Notes: generated from the letters alone by a model not told the origin. 64,000 nt of DNA from Oceanobacillus halophilus (GCF_003628505.1 NZ_RBZP01000002.1:62001-126000); one strand, 5' to 3'; numbered from the stretch's first letter, positions 31,323 to 43,898 are shown. Numbers and translations: made by a program.

Positions 31323-31844
31323 TCAGTTTGAAGGAGATTTTTTATTCCTTTGCTCCATTTCCTCTTTAGTATAAATAATCTGCATTGGATTCCCACCTAC
31401 TAATGCCCCTGCTGGAACATCTTTATGCACGAGTGTACCAGCCGACACAATAGCACGATTCCCAATTGAAACACCTGGAAGAATGGTGGAATTTGCACCA
31501 ATCATTACCTCATCGCCTATTTTAACATCTCCAAGTCGGTATTCTTCTATAAGATATTCATGTGCTAATATCGTGGTATTGTAGCCAATAATACTATTTT
31601 TCCCCACAGTAATTTTCTCCGGATACATAATATCGGGTACAACCATGAAGGCAAAAGCGGTTTGTTCTCCAATTTCCATCTTTAAAAAAGTTCGATATAG
31701 CCAATTTTTGACACTCATAAACGGGGTAAATCTGGCAATTAAAATAATAATGGTATTTTTAAATACTTTCCAAAAGGATACCGTTCTATATACTTGCCAT
31801 AAGGAATTACCATTCTTCACCGGATACCGCTTGGTTCTCCTCAT
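31323..31844 (-). CDS. yvoF: Hexapeptide-repeat acyltransferase (YvoF-like)
   Basis: 173-aa left-handed beta-helix acyl/acetyltransferase of the maltose/galactoside O-acetyltransferase group. Hexapeptide turns are visible in EKITVGKNSIIGYNTTIL, DVKIGDEVMIGANSTILPGV and SIGNRAIVSAGTLVHKDVPA, ending GALVGGNPMQII. The substrate is unknown. It lies 3 nt after ppaX, last in hprK-lgt-yvoD-ppaX-yvoF, the same order as in B. subtilis. Confidence 0.85.
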   Translation of the reverse strand: MRRTKRYPVKNGNSLWQVYRTVSFWKVFKNTIIILIARFTPFMSVKNWLYRTFLKMEIGEQTAFAFMVVPDIMYPEKITVGKNSIIGYNTTILAHEYLIEEYRLGDVKIGDEVMIGANSTILPGVSIGNRAIVSAGTLVHKDVPAGALVGGNPMQIIYTKEEMEQRNKKSPSN

Positions 31845-31847
31845 AAT

Positions 31848-32483
31848 CTACACCCCAACAATCTTCAATAAATCACGCATATCCTCCAGCATATAAGTAG
31901 GCTCAAATTTTAACAACCGTTCTTTTCCTTTAAAAGACCAGGAAACACCTGCTGTTTTCACTCCAGCATTTTTCCCTGATTCAATATCATGGGAATTATC
32001 ACCAACCATTAGAGTAGAGGAAGCATCCGTATTTAGCTCCTTCATCGCTTTCATTACAGGTTCTGGATGTGGCTTAGGATGGGTAACGTCATCTAGCGTT
32101 ACAATGGTATCAAAGTAATTCTCTAATCCAGTAATCTTTAAGCCTCTATTCACACTTTCAGTCATTTTTGTTGTTACAACACCTAGTCGATAGTTTTTTT
32201 CTTTCAGTATATCAAGTGTCTCCATAACATTGGGAAATGCTTTGACATAATTATCATGCTCTTCTAAGTTATGCTCTCTGTAAACACGAACCATTTCATC
32301 TACTCGATTTGGATCAATACTTTTAAATGTTTCTACTAATGGCGGTCCATTAAATTCAATAATTTCTTCTCTTGTATAAGGTAAGTTATAGTGATTAAAC
32401 GTGTGTGTAAAAGATGCAATAATTAGTTCATTGGTATCTATTAGTGTACCATCCAAATCAAATAGTATTGTATGAACGCTCAT
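31848..32483 (-). CDS. ppaX: Pyrophosphatase PpaX
   Basis: HAD-superfamily phosphatase that removes the pyrophosphate released when HprK dephosphorylates HPr-Ser-P. 211 aa. The nucleophile motif I is ILFDLDGTLIDTNELI (Asp at about residue 9), motif II VVTTKMT, motif III Lys in HPKPHPEPV, motif IV VGDNSHDIESGKNAG. Operon position next to hprK/lgt strongly supports PpaX over other HAD enzymes. The start overlaps yvoD by 26 nt. Confidence 0.92.
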   Translation of the reverse strand: MSVHTILFDLDGTLIDTNELIIASFTHTFNHYNLPYTREEIIEFNGPPLVETFKSIDPNRVDEMVRVYREHNLEEHDNYVKAFPNVMETLDILKEKNYRLGVVTTKMTESVNRGLKITGLENYFDTIVTLDDVTHPKPHPEPVMKAMKELNTDASSTLMVGDNSHDIESGKNAGVKTAGVSWSFKGKERLLKFEPTYMLEDMRDLLKIVGV

Positions 32484-33414
32484 TTGCTTTGTCCTTTCTG
32501 TTAATAGTAACTTTATTCATGATGATTGCTATAGTCATTGTTAACAGGATTGCCGTCGTTAACCGAATGATTAATAATGGCCATACAGGAATGCCTAACG
32601 GGATAAAAATCAGCGTATCTTCTACCACCGCATGACATGAGACAAGAAAAATTAATGCTAAATACATATCCTTCTTGGAAACACCATCTTCTTTTACCGC
32701 TTGTATCATGAGCCCCGCCCCATAAGCAAGCCCTATAGTTAACCCTGCCACCATCGTCATCGAGGTGTTTTTATCCATTCCTAATACTTTCATAAATGGT
32801 GCAAGCATATCCGATAATTTTTCTAACCAGCCATATTCTCGAAGGACTTGCATAATAACCATTAAAGGAATTACGATGAGCGCTAGCTGACCAATAGCAA
32901 TAGCTGCTGTCTCGATTCCATGCAATCCAATTTCTCCCCAGCCAACAGGTTCTGCTTTTTCCGTAGAGATAAAGCCGTACTGGGCAGCTTCTCCTCCCCC
33001 ACTCCATAAAAGATTTATTAATATCGCTGAAAAGAATGCCAACCCAACACGAACACCAACAATTACATACCATTTCACTCCTACTTTTGTTGCAACAGCG
33101 GATTCTACAAAGAGATTATGGCTAAATGAAAGCATCACAGCCATAATAAATACTTCTTTCACAGTAAAATCAAAAGAAATAATAGCAGCAATACCGGCAT
33201 ATAGATTTAAGGCATTCCCTAAAACTAATGGTACTGCTGCTTCTCCAGAAAGCCCTAGCAATCCCATAATAGGTTCAAGGATATGTATGATCCAAGGTAA
33301 TACTGGGGTGAATTGTAAAATCGTAACTATTAACGTGATAGGAAAGATAACTTTCCCTAATGTCCAAGTAGTTGAAAAACCTTGTAAAAGACCACGGGAT
33401 AATATTCCTGACAT
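32458..33414 (-). CDS. yvoD: Nucleoside recognition (Gate) domain membrane protein YvoD
   Basis: 318-aa polytopic membrane protein with two Gate-type halves (YAGIAAIISFDFT... in the first, GMDKNTSMTMVAGLTIGLAYGAG in the second), resembling the spore maturation/nucleoside-gate family. No transport function is established to me. ATG 33414 is 7 nt after GAGGAG; the ATG six bases upstream is too close to the RBS. It lies between lgt and ppaX in the conserved hprK operon. Confidence 0.85.
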   Translation of the reverse strand: MSGILSRGLLQGFSTTWTLGKVIFPITLIVTILQFTPVLPWIIHILEPIMGLLGLSGEAAVPLVLGNALNLYAGIAAIISFDFTVKEVFIMAVMLSFSHNLFVESAVATKVGVKWYVIVGVRVGLAFFSAILINLLWSGGGEAAQYGFISTEKAEPVGWGEIGLHGIETAAIAIGQLALIVIPLMVIMQVLREYGWLEKLSDMLAPFMKVLGMDKNTSMTMVAGLTIGLAYGAGLMIQAVKEDGVSKKDMYLALIFLVSCHAVVEDTLIFIPLGIPVWPLLIIRLTTAILLTMTIAIIMNKVTINRKDKANERSYNTI

Positions 33415-33488
33415 TCGCATTCTCCTCTATGGCATTTATATATATTGAAGTCTTTCCTGCTGCTTATGAGTACAGAAAAGACATCATG

Positions 33489-34358
33489 TTACTTTTTCTT
33501 TTTGTTTGTCTTCTTTTTATTAGCTGATTTTTTCTTTTGCTTTGGTTTAGGTGGTACATAATCATACTTCACGTTTGTTGTTTTTCGACGATAAATAATG
33601 AGTATGATTGCAGCAACGATAGCAAGTATCGATATCAGCTGTGCAGTACGGAGTTCACCGACCACATACAAGCTATCTGTTCGCAAGCCCTCGATGAAAA
33701 ATCTTCCAATCGAATAACCTATCAAGTATGTTAAGAAAACTTCACCACGCAACGGATTATATCTTCGTAATAGAAGCAGCAATACAAAGATTAAAATATT
33801 CCATAAGGACTCATATAAAAAGGTTGGATGATAAGTAGTCCCATCAATAGTCATTTGATTAATGATAAACTCAGGCACAACATCGTAAATGACTGAACCA
33901 TCTGGTAACGGGCCGCCATGCGCTTCTTGATTCATAAAATTTCCCCAGCGCCCAATTGCCTGCCCTAATATTAAACTAGGTGCAATTATATCTGCTAGTT
34001 GCCAAAACGGTATTTTTCTTACTCGTGAAAAGACAATAGCTGTTAGTACTCCCCCAATAATTGCTCCATGAATGGCAATGCCGCCTTCCCAAATGGCAAA
34101 CACACGCCAGAATGGACCTTCTGCATACCTTTCCCACTCAAAAATTACATAGTATATTCTTGCAAAAAGAATCGCAATAGGTACAGCAAAAACAATAAAA
34201 TCAATGAGCAAATCCTTATTTAAACCTAATCGATTTGCTTCCTTCATTGCTAGCCATAAACCTAGAGCCGCACCTGTTGCTATAATGACACCATACCAAT
34301 ATACGGTTAGAGGACCAAGTTCCAAAAAGACTCGATCTATTGGTGCAGTTAGAATCAT
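33489..34358 (-). CDS. lgt: Prolipoprotein diacylglyceryl transferase
   Basis: Attaches diacylglycerol to the lipobox Cys of prolipoproteins such as the TAXI receptor, the FixH-like protein and CccB in this window. 289 aa, seven membrane segments. Conserved motifs include [32 protein letters not shown], the signature [14 protein letters not shown], and [11 protein letters not shown]. The C-terminus carries an unusually Lys-rich cytoplasmic tail of about 25 residues. Located 14 nt after hprK. Confidence 0.95.
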   Translation of the reverse strand: MILTAPIDRVFLELGPLTVYWYGVIIATGAALGLWLAMKEANRLGLNKDLLIDFIVFAVPIAILFARIYYVIFEWERYAEGPFWRVFAIWEGGIAIHGAIIGGVLTAIVFSRVRKIPFWQLADIIAPSLILGQAIGRWGNFMNQEAHGGPLPDGSVIYDVVPEFIINQMTIDGTTYHPTFLYESLWNILIFVLLLLLRRYNPLRGEVFLTYLIGYSIGRFFIEGLRTDSLYVVGELRTAQLISILAIVAAIILIIYRRKTTNVKYDYVPPKPKQKKKSANKKKTNKKKK

Positions 34359-34371
34359 ATTTTAACCTCTC

Positions 34372-35310
34372 TTATTCTGTAATATCATTTTCTTGTTCAA
34401 TCATATTTGTCAGTCTGTCGGAAAATTCCTCAGCTGCATTGACACCCATACGCTTTAGACGGAAATTCATCGCTGCAACTTCTATAATAACAGCAAGGTT
34501 TCGACCAGGACGGACAGGAATAGTTGCTTTTGGCAGAGAGACGTCCATAATTTTCATCTGATCTTCATCCAAGCCCAATCGATCATACTGTTTCTTTTCA
34601 TCCCAATTTTCTAAATTAACGACCATTGCTATTTTTTTAAAGCTCCGCACAGCACCTGCACCGAACAGGGTCATAACATTGATAATACCCAGTCCACGAA
34701 TTTCAAGCATATGCTCTATTAATGGAGGAGAGTTCCCAATTAAGGTATCGTAATCTTCTTGTCTAATTTCTACACTATCGTCAGCTACAAGTCTATGCCC
34801 ACGTTTAACTAATTCTAATGCTGTCTCACTTTTACCAACTCCACTTTGTCCAGTAATAAGGACACCTACCCCATAAATATCAACTAATACACCATGGATA
34901 GCTGTAAAAGGAGCAAATTTTGCTTCCAGGTAATTCGTCAATCGACTAGTAACACGGGTGGTTTTACGTGGAGAAAGTAGTATCGGTACACCTGCTTTAT
35001 CAGCTGCAGCAATTAGTTCCCTTGGTACTTCCATTCCTCTTGAAATAACAATACCTGGTGTGACATCCGTACATAATTTCTCTGCACGATCAATCTTTTC
35101 CTCTTCTGTTAAATCTAAAAAATAAGTCATTTCTGTTTTACCAATCAGCTGTAAGCGTTCTTTCGGATAATATTTAAAATATCCAGTCATCTCAATACCT
35201 GGTCGTGAAATATCACTGGTAATGATTTCTCTATGTATACCATCTGCCCCTGCTACCAAAGTCAGATTAAAATTATCCAATAAATCTTTTGTGCGAACCA
35301 TTGCACCCAT
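34372..35310 (-). CDS. hprK: HPr kinase/phosphorylase
   Basis: Bifunctional sensor enzyme that phosphorylates HPr and Crh on Ser46 with ATP or PPi at high fructose-1,6-bisphosphate, and removes the phosphate by phosphorolysis. 312 aa. N-terminal domain, then Walker [10 protein letters not shown] (residues 154-162) with LVADDSVEI, and the HprK signature [21 protein letters not shown] lies 7 nt before the ATG. First gene of hprK-lgt-yvoD-ppaX-yvoF. Confidence 0.97.
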   Translation of the reverse strand: MGAMVRTKDLLDNFNLTLVAGADGIHREIITSDISRPGIEMTGYFKYYPKERLQLIGKTEMTYFLDLTEEEKIDRAEKLCTDVTPGIVISRGMEVPRELIAAADKAGVPILLSPRKTTRVTSRLTNYLEAKFAPFTAIHGVLVDIYGVGVLITGQSGVGKSETALELVKRGHRLVADDSVEIRQEDYDTLIGNSPPLIEHMLEIRGLGIINVMTLFGAGAVRSFKKIAMVVNLENWDEKKQYDRLGLDEDQMKIMDVSLPKATIPVRPGRNLAVIIEVAAMNFRLKRMGVNAAEEFSDRLTNMIEQENDITE

Positions 35311-35376
35311 TTATGTGCCTCCTTCTTGATTGCCTTCTGCGAATTCAATAACTGCTATTTATTTTAGCACAAAAAA

Positions 35377-35395
35377 CGTAGGCATTACACCTACG
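35377..35395 (-). terminator. Terminator after the PspC-domain gene
   Basis: A 6-bp stem CGTAGG / CCTACG with a 7-nt loop followed by TTTTTTG on the minus strand. Confidence 0.8.
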
Positions 35396-35435
35396 AGATT
35401 ACAATTTGTATATTATCGGCGTTTTCTAATTATCA

Positions 35436-35630
35436 TTAATAGATACTATCATCATTAGGAATGATGAAAATTGCCAAAAGATAAGCAAAACCAAAGGTAA
35501 AGAAACTAGCAAACAATAGAACCAAGAAGATTAAACGTAACAAAGTCGCATCAATATTGAAATACTCTCCTAATCCACCCAATACTCCTGCCACCATACG
35601 ATTGGATGTAGATCTATACAAACGTTTCAT
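35436..35630 (-). CDS. PspC-domain protein (YvlC-like)
   Basis: 64-aa small membrane protein. The PspC signature RSTSNRMVAGVLGGLGEYFN is followed by one long hydrophobic region (residues 28-56, LLRLIFLVLLFASFFTFGFA). PspC-type proteins take part in envelope stress responses; B. subtilis has yvlC close to hprK. Good AAGGAGGA ribosome binding site. No other psp gene lies here. Confidence 0.88.
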   Translation of the reverse strand: MKRLYRSTSNRMVAGVLGGLGEYFNIDATLLRLIFLVLLFASFFTFGFAYLLAIFIIPNDDSIY

Positions 35631-35826
35631 GTAAAATTCCTCCTTTTAATGTCATACGAAATATATCATAGAAAAGTTTCAGTTTTTACTTCCTGTTTGG
35701 GCGTAGGTAAATTACATTAAAATAAAATACCATTCAGAACTTACTTTCTACTATATATAACCAATAGTCGCTTTTCCTATTTTAAGCATATTTAGGGCAT
35801 CAACCCTTGCTAATTAGCACAAATAC

Positions 35827-35835
35827 CATATAGTA
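35827..35835 (+). promoter_or_regulatory. Possible sporulation (sigma-K/E-like) -10 before the collagen-like gene
   Basis: CATATAGTA fits the sigma-K -10 form CATANNNTA and lies about 25 nt before the start codon. A -35 AC motif exists (35803) but at too long a spacing, so this is weak. Confidence 0.3.
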
Positions 35836-35850
35836 ACAGTAAATAAGTGA

Positions 35851-37233
<1,383 letters not shown>

Positions 37234-37313
37234 AATCAAAACAACGCTCCACACCAATCAATAGATTAATGGTAATTTGTTCGATAAAAAAATAGAAGTC
37301 TAAGAAATTATAG

Positions 37314-37341
37314 CAGTCCAGTTATCAAATAAATTGGGCTG
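37314..37341 (+). terminator. Terminator after the collagen-like gene
   Basis: A 7-bp stem CAGTCCA / TGGGCTG (one G-U) with a 14-nt loop and TTTCTTTC. Confidence 0.65.
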
Positions 37342-37357
37342 TTTCTTTCATAGATTG

Positions 37358-37408
37358 GTTCTTTTCTAACCGATCGGAACTGCGGTTACTCGCCCTACCG
37401 AAAAGAAC
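37358..37408. other. Structured non-coding stretch between collagen-like gene and bshB2
   Basis: GTTCTTTTC (37358) and GAAAAGAAC (37400) form a 9-bp stem. Inside, TAACCG / CGGTTA form a second 6-bp stem. There is no reading frame across 37234-37721; the rest of the gap is AT-rich with one more hairpin near bshB2. It could be a small RNA or a degraded terminator; I cannot decide. Confidence 0.35.
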
Positions 37409-37596
37409 TGTTGCTTTATACCATTCATGTTTCATCGTCTTTTTATTCTAGTATACCAACCATTTCTATAATCCGAATTGCTATAAGCTTACAGGAAATA
37501 GAAAAATCGATTATTAATATTAGGTTCTTTGTTTCCAATCACAAGTGTATTGAGTGAACATAAAAGTATTAAACAACAATTAGTGAAACACTAAAG

Positions 37597-37625
37597 AGGT
37601 ACGAAACCTTCTGGGATTCGTACCT
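37597..37625 (-). terminator. Terminator downstream of bshB2
   Basis: A perfect 9-bp stem AGGTACGAA / TTCGTACCT with an 11-nt loop, then CTCTTTAGTGTTT on the minus strand, about 95 nt after the bshB2 stop. Confidence 0.55.
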
Positions 37626-37721
37626 TAAAATTAGAGGTTATTTAGTTAAGCGATCCTTCTTTCTCCGAATAGGTTTTTGTACTCAAACCAAGTTATTTAC
37701 TTATGGTAAAGCTACTTTTAT

Positions 37722-38393
37722 TTACTCTTCATATCTCCATATATAAAATCTTTCCATACCTAAGTTTAGCTTTGCTGCTTCCTTGATACTATCTATTTCA
37801 GGATTTCTCTTTCTTTGCTGTCCGAGAACCCCCATCGCTTGAGATTCATGAGCAAGGATGGCTTCAAATTTTTTATCGAAATTAGCTGTAATATCATTAA
37901 CGATATCTGGCTCTCCCAAAACTTCTGGAAAATCTTTAGAAATAGCTTGGGCCCAAACCGTTGGGCGATTTTCCGAATCCATAAGTCGCACAGCTTCAAT
38001 TGCCGCAGCACCTAAAGCATTATGGTCTGGATGTACTGCATAGTCAGGATAATGCGTAATAACCAAACTAGGTTTAATTTGTTCTAAATAATCTTTAATA
38101 TGCTTGGCGATTTGCATGCGATTCTCAAATTCTATGGTTTTATCACGATAACCAAGCATTTCTAATTTAATATCAAGCACTTCACAAGCCTTGATTAATT
38201 CTCTTTTTCTAATTTCAGGTAATGTTTCACGATTGGCAAAGGTCGGGGAACCCATATTTCTTCCCATTTCTCCTAATGTACCACATAAATAAGTAACAGG
38301 AACTCCCTCTTCTCGGAATTTTGCTATAGTTCCTGCTGCACCAAACGATTCATCATCCGGATGAGGATAAATTACAACAACATGTTTTTCCAT
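37722..38393 (-). CDS. bshB2: Bacillithiol biosynthesis deacetylase BshB2
   Basis: Zn-dependent N-deacetylase of the LmbE/PIG-L family, which removes acetate from GlcNAc-malate on the way to bacillithiol. 223 aa. Metal-binding AHPDDE-type motif as YPHPDDESFGAAGTIAKF (residues 9-26), RKREL...LGYRD, and a second His cluster HPDHNALG. It pairs with a yojF homologue, the arrangement of yojFG (bshB2) in B. subtilis. Good evidence for a bacillithiol-using Bacillaceae. Confidence 0.9.
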   Translation of the reverse strand: MEKHVVVIYPHPDDESFGAAGTIAKFREEGVPVTYLCGTLGEMGRNMGSPTFANRETLPEIRKRELIKACEVLDIKLEMLGYRDKTIEFENRMQIAKHIKDYLEQIKPSLVITHYPDYAVHPDHNALGAAAIEAVRLMDSENRPTVWAQAISKDFPEVLGEPDIVNDITANFDKKFEAILAHESQAMGVLGQQRKRNPEIDSIKEAAKLNLGMERFYIWRYEE

Positions 38394-38414
38394 ATGATAT
38401 CAGCCTTCTTTCTT

Positions 38415-38768
38415 TTAATAACTAAAAGGTGTGTCGCTTATTTCTAAAGATACCATTAGCCGTCCTTCGCGGTCATGACCAGCCATTAATAACTTCGTTT
38501 CCTCATGGATTGTCCAATCAGTTAATCCCTCTGCATAAATCCAACCAATTTCCATCTTTAAACCAACACGATAAGACTTCCCATCACCTATAATTTTTGC
38601 TTGATTAAATCGTACTTTTGCATTTCGTATGTATGCTCCAACATTGTATGCTTTATCATTAAAGTGGCTTGCATAAGCACCATTTGTCGTTTCAAGATGC
38701 ACGTATACTTCTTTGTCTTTATATTTGTTTAGCGTATTTTGTACTTTCTTAATTTCAATTGGTTTCAT
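38415..38768 (-). CDS. yojF: YojF family protein (DUF1806)
   Basis: 117-aa protein found next to bshB2 in Bacillaceae. Visible blocks are VYVHLETTNGAYASHFND, AKVRFNQAKIIGDGKSYRVG and GWIYAEGLTDWTIHEE. No catalytic motif is apparent. ATG 38768 has GGAGG eight bases upstream; the five codons before it are unsupported. It is 21 nt from bshB2 and cotranscribed. A role in bacillithiol metabolism is implied only by linkage. Confidence 0.85.
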   Translation of the reverse strand: MKPIEIKKVQNTLNKYKDKEVYVHLETTNGAYASHFNDKAYNVGAYIRNAKVRFNQAKIIGDGKSYRVGLKMEIGWIYAEGLTDWTIHEETKLLMAGHDREGRLMVSLEISDTPFSY

Positions 38769-38905
38769 AATCGCTTCCTCCAATTCGGTCTCTATATAAC
38801 TGTACCCAATATGGTAAAATCCGTCAAAAATTTGAGTCGGTTATTTTTCTAGATTAAATTTAGGCTTGCTTTCAAATAAGCTAGTTGATTGAAGTGGAAA
38901 ATAGA

Positions 38906-38938
38906 AAACGCAGCATATGGAAAAACAATGCTGCGTTT
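38906..38938 (-). terminator. Terminator after uvrA
   Basis: A 10-bp stem AAACGCAGCA / TGCTGCGTTT with a 13-nt loop, then TTCTATTTT on the minus strand. Confidence 0.8.
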
Positions 38939-38947
38939 AATTTCACC

Positions 38948-41827
38948 TTATTTTGTACTGATTTTCTCTTTTTCCGATACTAAATCCTTCATACGTTGAC
39001 GATCTCTTTCTAAAACATTTTTCAAGTATTCACCTGTATAAGAGATGTCTGAAGCTTTGGCAACTTGTTCTGGTGTTCCAGTCACAACAATTTGACCACC
39101 ACGGTCTCCGCCTTCTGGACCAAGGTCAATAATATAATCTGCGCATTTTATGACATCTAAATTGTGTTCGATAATTAATACAGAATCACCGTTATCTACT
39201 ATACGCTGTAATACAGCTAAAAGTCTTTTAATGTCATCTGCATGTAATCCAGTTGTCGGTTCATCCAAAATATAGAATGTTTTTCCAGTTGAACGTTTGT
39301 GAAGTTCACTGGCTAACTTCACTCTTTGGGCTTCTCCACCAGATAATGTCGTAGCCGGCTGGCCTAAACGCACATAACCAAGCCCTACATCAGCTAATGT
39401 TTGGATTTTTCGGTTGATTTTTGGAATTGGAGCGAAAAATTCCAACGCCTCTTCAATTCTCATATCCAGAACATCGGCAATGCTTTTACCTTTATATTTC
39501 ACTTCTAGTGTTTCTCGATTGTATCGCTTACCATGACAAACTTCACAGGGTACGTAAACATCTGGTAAAAAGTGCATTTCAATTTTAAGGATACCATCTC
39601 CTTTGCACGCTTCACAGCGACCACCCTTCACATTAAAGCTAAATCGCCCTTTTTTATAGCCACGAATTTTTGCTTCATTCGTCTGTGCAAATACATCTCG
39701 GATATCATCAAACACACTCGTATAGGTTGCCGGGTTAGATCTTGGTGTCCTTCCAATTGGGGATTGATCAATATCAATAACTTTATCCAGATATTCTATC
39801 CCCTTCATTTTTTTATGTTTTCCAGGTTTACGATTAGCTCTATTCAATTCCTTCGACAAATTCTTAAAAATGATTTCATTAACCAGTGTACTTTTTCCAG
39901 AACCTGATACACCAGTTACCACAGTCATTAATCCAATTGGTATTTTCACGGAAACATTTTTCAAATTATTTTCAGCAGCACCAATAACTTCTAATTTACG
40001 TTTATCCGGTTTACGGCGCTTTGCTGGTAAAGGAATAAATTTGTCACCAGATAAGTATTTACCTGTAAGCGAGTGTTTATTTTTCATGACATTTTCTGGT
40101 GTATCACTCGCAACGACTTTCCCACCATGGTCACCAGCACCTGGACCAATATCAATAAGCCAATCAGCCGCAAGCATTGTATCTTCATCATGTTCCACCA
40201 CGATTAATGTATTATCCAAATCACGCATCCGCTTTAAGGTGTCAATTAAACGATCATTATCCCGTTGATGCAGTCCAATGGATGGCTCATCCAAGACGTA
40301 CAATACCCCTGTCAGTGCGGAGCCAATTTGCGTAGCTAAACGAATCCGTTGGGCTTCTCCACCGGATAAGGTACCTGCAGTACGTGATAGCGTTAAATAC
40401 TCTAAACCAACGTTATTTAGAAATTCTAATCGGTTATTAATTTCTTTCAATATCATTTTACCTATTTGTCTTTCTTTTTCTGATAAATCAACGGTCTCGA
40501 AAAACGCCATTGCTTCTACAACTGAAAAATCGGTCACTTTACTTATATGTAATCCGTTTATCAAGACAGCTAATGCCTCTTTTTTCAAACGATTACCTTT
40601 ACATGTTGGACAATGCTTTTGAGACATAAATTTCTCCAATGATTCTCTTATAAAATCAGAGCTTGTCTCTTTATAGCGTCGAGCTATATTATTTATAACT
40701 CCTTCAAAATAGATATCTGTGTCCTTCACACCGCCAAATTCACTCTCAAAATAAAAATGTATTTTTTCTTTCCCGCTCCCAAACAATATTATTTCCATTT
40801 TCTCTTTTGCAAGCTCTTTTACAGGAATATCCATATCAATGTCATAATGTTTGCATACACTCTTTAATAGTTGCGGATAATATTGAGAACTTATTGGTTT
40901 CCAGGCTAATATCGCATGTTCATTTAGTGATTTGCTCCAATCTGGAATGACTAAATCTAGATCTACTTCCAATTTAGTTCCTAATCCATCACAGGAAGGG
41001 CATGCCCCATATGGAGTATTAAATGAAAATAAACGCGGTTCGAGTTCACCGATAGAAAAACCACAAATCGGACAGGCATGATTTTCACTGAATGTTAATT
41101 CCTCTTCTCCAATGACATCTACAATAATGTTTCCTTCACCTAGACCTAATGCTGTTTCAATCGAATCACTTAATCGTCCTTCGATTCCTGGTTTAACAAC
41201 CACACGGTCAACCACCACTTCAATGGAGTGCTTCTTATTTTTTTCCAATTTAATCTCTTCGGTTACCTCACGCATCTCCTTATCCACCCGAATACGTACG
41301 TACCCTTCTTTTTTAAGTTTTTCAAGGACCTTGACATGTTCCCCTTTACGTCCAGATATAACCGGAGCAAGAATCTGCATTTTCGTTCTCTCTGGGTATT
41401 CCATAACTCGATCAACCATTTGCTGAATTGTTTGCGAAGAAATTTCGATTCCATGCTTTGGACAAGTTGGATGACCAATTCTAGCAAACAATAATCGCAA
41501 GTAATCATAAATCTCCGTTACCGTTCCGACAGTCGATCTCGGATTATTACTTGTTGTCTTTTGGTCAATGGAAATTGCTGGCGATAACCCTTCAATCACA
41601 TCCACATCCGGTTTATCCATTTGACCTAGAAACTGTCTTGCATAGGCTGAAAGAGATTCTACATAGCGTCGCTGCCCTTCTGCATATATCGTATCGAAAG
41701 CGAGCGAAGACTTTCCTGAACCAGATAGACCGGTTAACACCACTAGATTGTTTTTAGGAATCTTTAAATCAACATCTTTTAAATTATTTGCTCTTGCTCC
41801 TTGTATTTGAATAAACTTTTTGGACAT
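38948..41827 (-). CDS. uvrA: Excinuclease ABC subunit A
   Basis: Damage-recognition ATPase of nucleotide excision repair. 959 aa with two ABC domains: Walker [13 protein letters not shown] (near residue 34) and [11 protein letters not shown] (near 640), two LSGGEAQR signatures, and zinc modules CPICGF...CPSC and CEACKGDG...CEVC. ATG 41827 aligns with other UvrA N-termini ([20 protein letters not shown]). A GTG at 41839 overlaps the uvrB stop as GTGA and is a possible alternative. Translationally coupled to uvrB. Confidence 0.97.
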   Translation of the reverse strand: MSKKFIQIQGARANNLKDVDLKIPKNNLVVLTGLSGSGKSSLAFDTIYAEGQRRYVESLSAYARQFLGQMDKPDVDVIEGLSPAISIDQKTTSNNPRSTVGTVTEIYDYLRLLFARIGHPTCPKHGIEISSQTIQQMVDRVMEYPERTKMQILAPVISGRKGEHVKVLEKLKKEGYVRIRVDKEMREVTEEIKLEKNKKHSIEVVVDRVVVKPGIEGRLSDSIETALGLGEGNIIVDVIGEEELTFSENHACPICGFSIGELEPRLFSFNTPYGACPSCDGLGTKLEVDLDLVIPDWSKSLNEHAILAWKPISSQYYPQLLKSVCKHYDIDMDIPVKELAKEKMEIILFGSGKEKIHFYFESEFGGVKDTDIYFEGVINNIARRYKETSSDFIRESLEKFMSQKHCPTCKGNRLKKEALAVLINGLHISKVTDFSVVEAMAFFETVDLSEKERQIGKMILKEINNRLEFLNNVGLEYLTLSRTAGTLSGGEAQRIRLATQIGSALTGVLYVLDEPSIGLHQRDNDRLIDTLKRMRDLDNTLIVVEHDEDTMLAADWLIDIGPGAGDHGGKVVASDTPENVMKNKHSLTGKYLSGDKFIPLPAKRRKPDKRKLEVIGAAENNLKNVSVKIPIGLMTVVTGVSGSGKSTLVNEIIFKNLSKELNRANRKPGKHKKMKGIEYLDKVIDIDQSPIGRTPRSNPATYTSVFDDIRDVFAQTNEAKIRGYKKGRFSFNVKGGRCEACKGDGILKIEMHFLPDVYVPCEVCHGKRYNRETLEVKYKGKSIADVLDMRIEEALEFFAPIPKINRKIQTLADVGLGYVRLGQPATTLSGGEAQRVKLASELHKRSTGKTFYILDEPTTGLHADDIKRLLAVLQRIVDNGDSVLIIEHNLDVIKCADYIIDLGPEGGDRGGQIVVTGTPEQVAKASDISYTGEYLKNVLERDRQRMKDLVSEKEKISTK

Positions 41828-41835
41828 AAATTGAA

Positions 41836-43818
41836 TCACGCTCCTGCTTTCAATTCGAGAATAATATCACGAAGTTCGGCAGCCTTTTCAAAATCAAGGG
41901 CTTTGGCTGCTTCCTTCATCTCTTTCTCCATTTGTTCAATAACTTTTTCTTTTTCCTTCTTCGATAACTTGCTGATTGATTTTGATGTGCTCTCATATTC
42001 TTCTGTCTCTTCAGCAGTAACTGTTGCACGAATAACATCACGTACATCTTTTTTGATTGTTTTCGGTGTAATATTATGCTTCTCGTTGTAAGCTATTTGT
42101 TTCTGGCGCCGACGATTTGTTTCCTCAATTGCCTTCTGCATAGAGTCTGTTATCTTGTCAGCGTACATAATCACCTCTCCATTGGAATTACGTGCGGCAC
42201 GACCTATTGTCTGAATCAGTGACCGTTCCGATCTTAAGAACCCTTCTTTATCAGCATCCAAAATAGCTACTAAGGAGACTTCCGGAATATCAATTCCCTC
42301 ACGAAGCAGATTTATCCCAATTAGTACATCATATTTTCCAACTCGTAAATCACGAATAATTTCTATTCGTTCCAATGTTTTAATTTCAGAATGCAGATAT
42401 GCTACCTTCATTCCGATTTCTTTTAAGTAATCAGTTAAATCCTCAGACATTTTCTTGGTTAATGTAGTTATAAGAACACGTTCATTACGATCAATTCGCT
42501 TATTAATTTCTCCGATTAGATTATCAATCTGCCCTTCAATTGGCCGAACATCTACTTTTGGATCAAGCAATCCAGTTGGACGAATAATTTGCTCGACCAT
42601 TTTTGGCGTATGCTCTAATTCATAAGGTCCTGGAGTGGCAGATACATACACAAGCTGATTTGTTTTCTTCTCAAATTCATCGAATTTTAATGGGCGGTTA
42701 TCCAATGCAGATGGTAAGCGAAAACCATGATCGACTAATACTTGTTTTCTTGCTTGGTCCCCATTATACATACCTCTAATTTGTGGTAGAGTAACATGGG
42801 ACTCATCTATAACTACTACAAAGTCATCCGGGAAGTAGTCTAGTAAAGTATAAGGTGTTGCTCCTGCTTCTCTTAACGTCAGATGTCTGGAGTAGTTTTC
42901 AATACCTGAACAAAATCCCATCTCTCTCATCATTTCCAGGTCATAGTTCGTCCGTTGTTCTAAACGCTGCGCTTCCAGTAATTTATTCTCATCTCTTAAT
43001 TCTTTTAAACGTTCTTCTAATTCCTTCTCAATGTTGGAAATAGCAATTTTCATTTTCTCTTCTCCGGTAACAAAGTGTGATGCTGGGAAAATAGCTACAT
43101 GTTCACGATCTCCAATAATTTCTCCTGTTAATGCATCCACTTCACGAATTCGATCAATTTCATCACCAAAAAATTCAACTCGCATACAATGTTCTTCCCT
43201 TGAAGCTGGTATGATTTCTACAGAATCCCCACGAACTCGAAAAGTACCACGTTGAAAGTCTATGTCGTTTCTTGCATATTGAATATCTACTAGATCTCTT
43301 AGTAATTGATCTCTGTCCTTTTCCATTCCCATTCTTAAGGAAAGAACTTGATTGCCATATTCTTCAGGTGAACCTAAACCATATATACAAGAAACACTAG
43401 CTACAATTAAAACATCATTTCGTTCAAAGAGTGCTGAGGTTGCCGAATGTCTTAGTTTGTCAATCTCATCATTAATACTTGCATCCTTTTCTATAAAAGT
43501 ATCTGTCGATGGAACATAAGCTTCTGGCTGGTAATAGTCATAATAACTGACAAAATACTCGACGGCATTATTCGGAAAGAACTCTTTAAACTCGCTATAC
43601 AATTGTCCGGCCAGTGTTTTATTATGAGCAATGACGAGTGTAGGTCTGTTTATTTCCTTAATAACATTTGAAATGGTGAAGGTCTTTCCCGTACCTGTTG
43701 CACCTAGCAATGTTTGATGACGCTGACCAGCCATTACGTTTTGCATTATCTCTTCAATAGCTTTCGGTTGGTCACCAGCTGGTTCGTATTTAGAAACAAG
43801 TTCAAATTTATTATCCAA
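41836..43818 (-). CDS. uvrB: Excinuclease ABC subunit B
   Basis: Helicase-like subunit that loads onto damaged DNA and recruits UvrC. 660 aa. Walker [11 protein letters not shown], the damage-probing beta-hairpin region [20 protein letters not shown]-like VVIDESHVT, motif [11 protein letters not shown], and the C-terminal UVR coiled coil ([20 protein letters not shown]). A TTG at 43818 is chosen: GGAGG lies 9 nt upstream and the protein then starts (M)[12 protein letters not shown], in register with B. subtilis UvrB. The ATG at 43848 has no RBS. Preceded by a LexA box. Confidence 0.96.
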   Translation of the reverse strand: MDNKFELVSKYEPAGDQPKAIEEIMQNVMAGQRHQTLLGATGTGKTFTISNVIKEINRPTLVIAHNKTLAGQLYSEFKEFFPNNAVEYFVSYYDYYQPEAYVPSTDTFIEKDASINDEIDKLRHSATSALFERNDVLIVASVSCIYGLGSPEEYGNQVLSLRMGMEKDRDQLLRDLVDIQYARNDIDFQRGTFRVRGDSVEIIPASREEHCMRVEFFGDEIDRIREVDALTGEIIGDREHVAIFPASHFVTGEEKMKIAISNIEKELEERLKELRDENKLLEAQRLEQRTNYDLEMMREMGFCSGIENYSRHLTLREAGATPYTLLDYFPDDFVVVIDESHVTLPQIRGMYNGDQARKQVLVDHGFRLPSALDNRPLKFDEFEKKTNQLVYVSATPGPYELEHTPKMVEQIIRPTGLLDPKVDVRPIEGQIDNLIGEINKRIDRNERVLITTLTKKMSEDLTDYLKEIGMKVAYLHSEIKTLERIEIIRDLRVGKYDVLIGINLLREGIDIPEVSLVAILDADKEGFLRSERSLIQTIGRAARNSNGEVIMYADKITDSMQKAIEETNRRRQKQIAYNEKHNITPKTIKKDVRDVIRATVTAEETEEYESTSKSISKLSKKEKEKVIEQMEKEMKEAAKALDFEKAAELRDIILELKAGA

Positions 43819-43884
43819 GTGGTCCCGCCTCCGTTCATTCTTTCCCATATTCTATCACATATATTTATTAATTTTAACACAACA

Positions 43885-43898
43885 CGAACGGATATTCG
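43885..43898 (-). promoter_or_regulatory. LexA (DinR) SOS box of uvrBA
   Basis: CGAACGGATATTCG matches the Bacillus SOS box CGAAC-N4-GTTCG with one mismatch. It lies about 67 nt before the uvrB start, the expected place for SOS induction of uvrBA. Confidence 0.8.

Noticed and set aside
37234-37721. Short gene between the collagen-like gene and bshB2
   Set aside because: No frame with RBS; only hairpins and AT-rich sequence.
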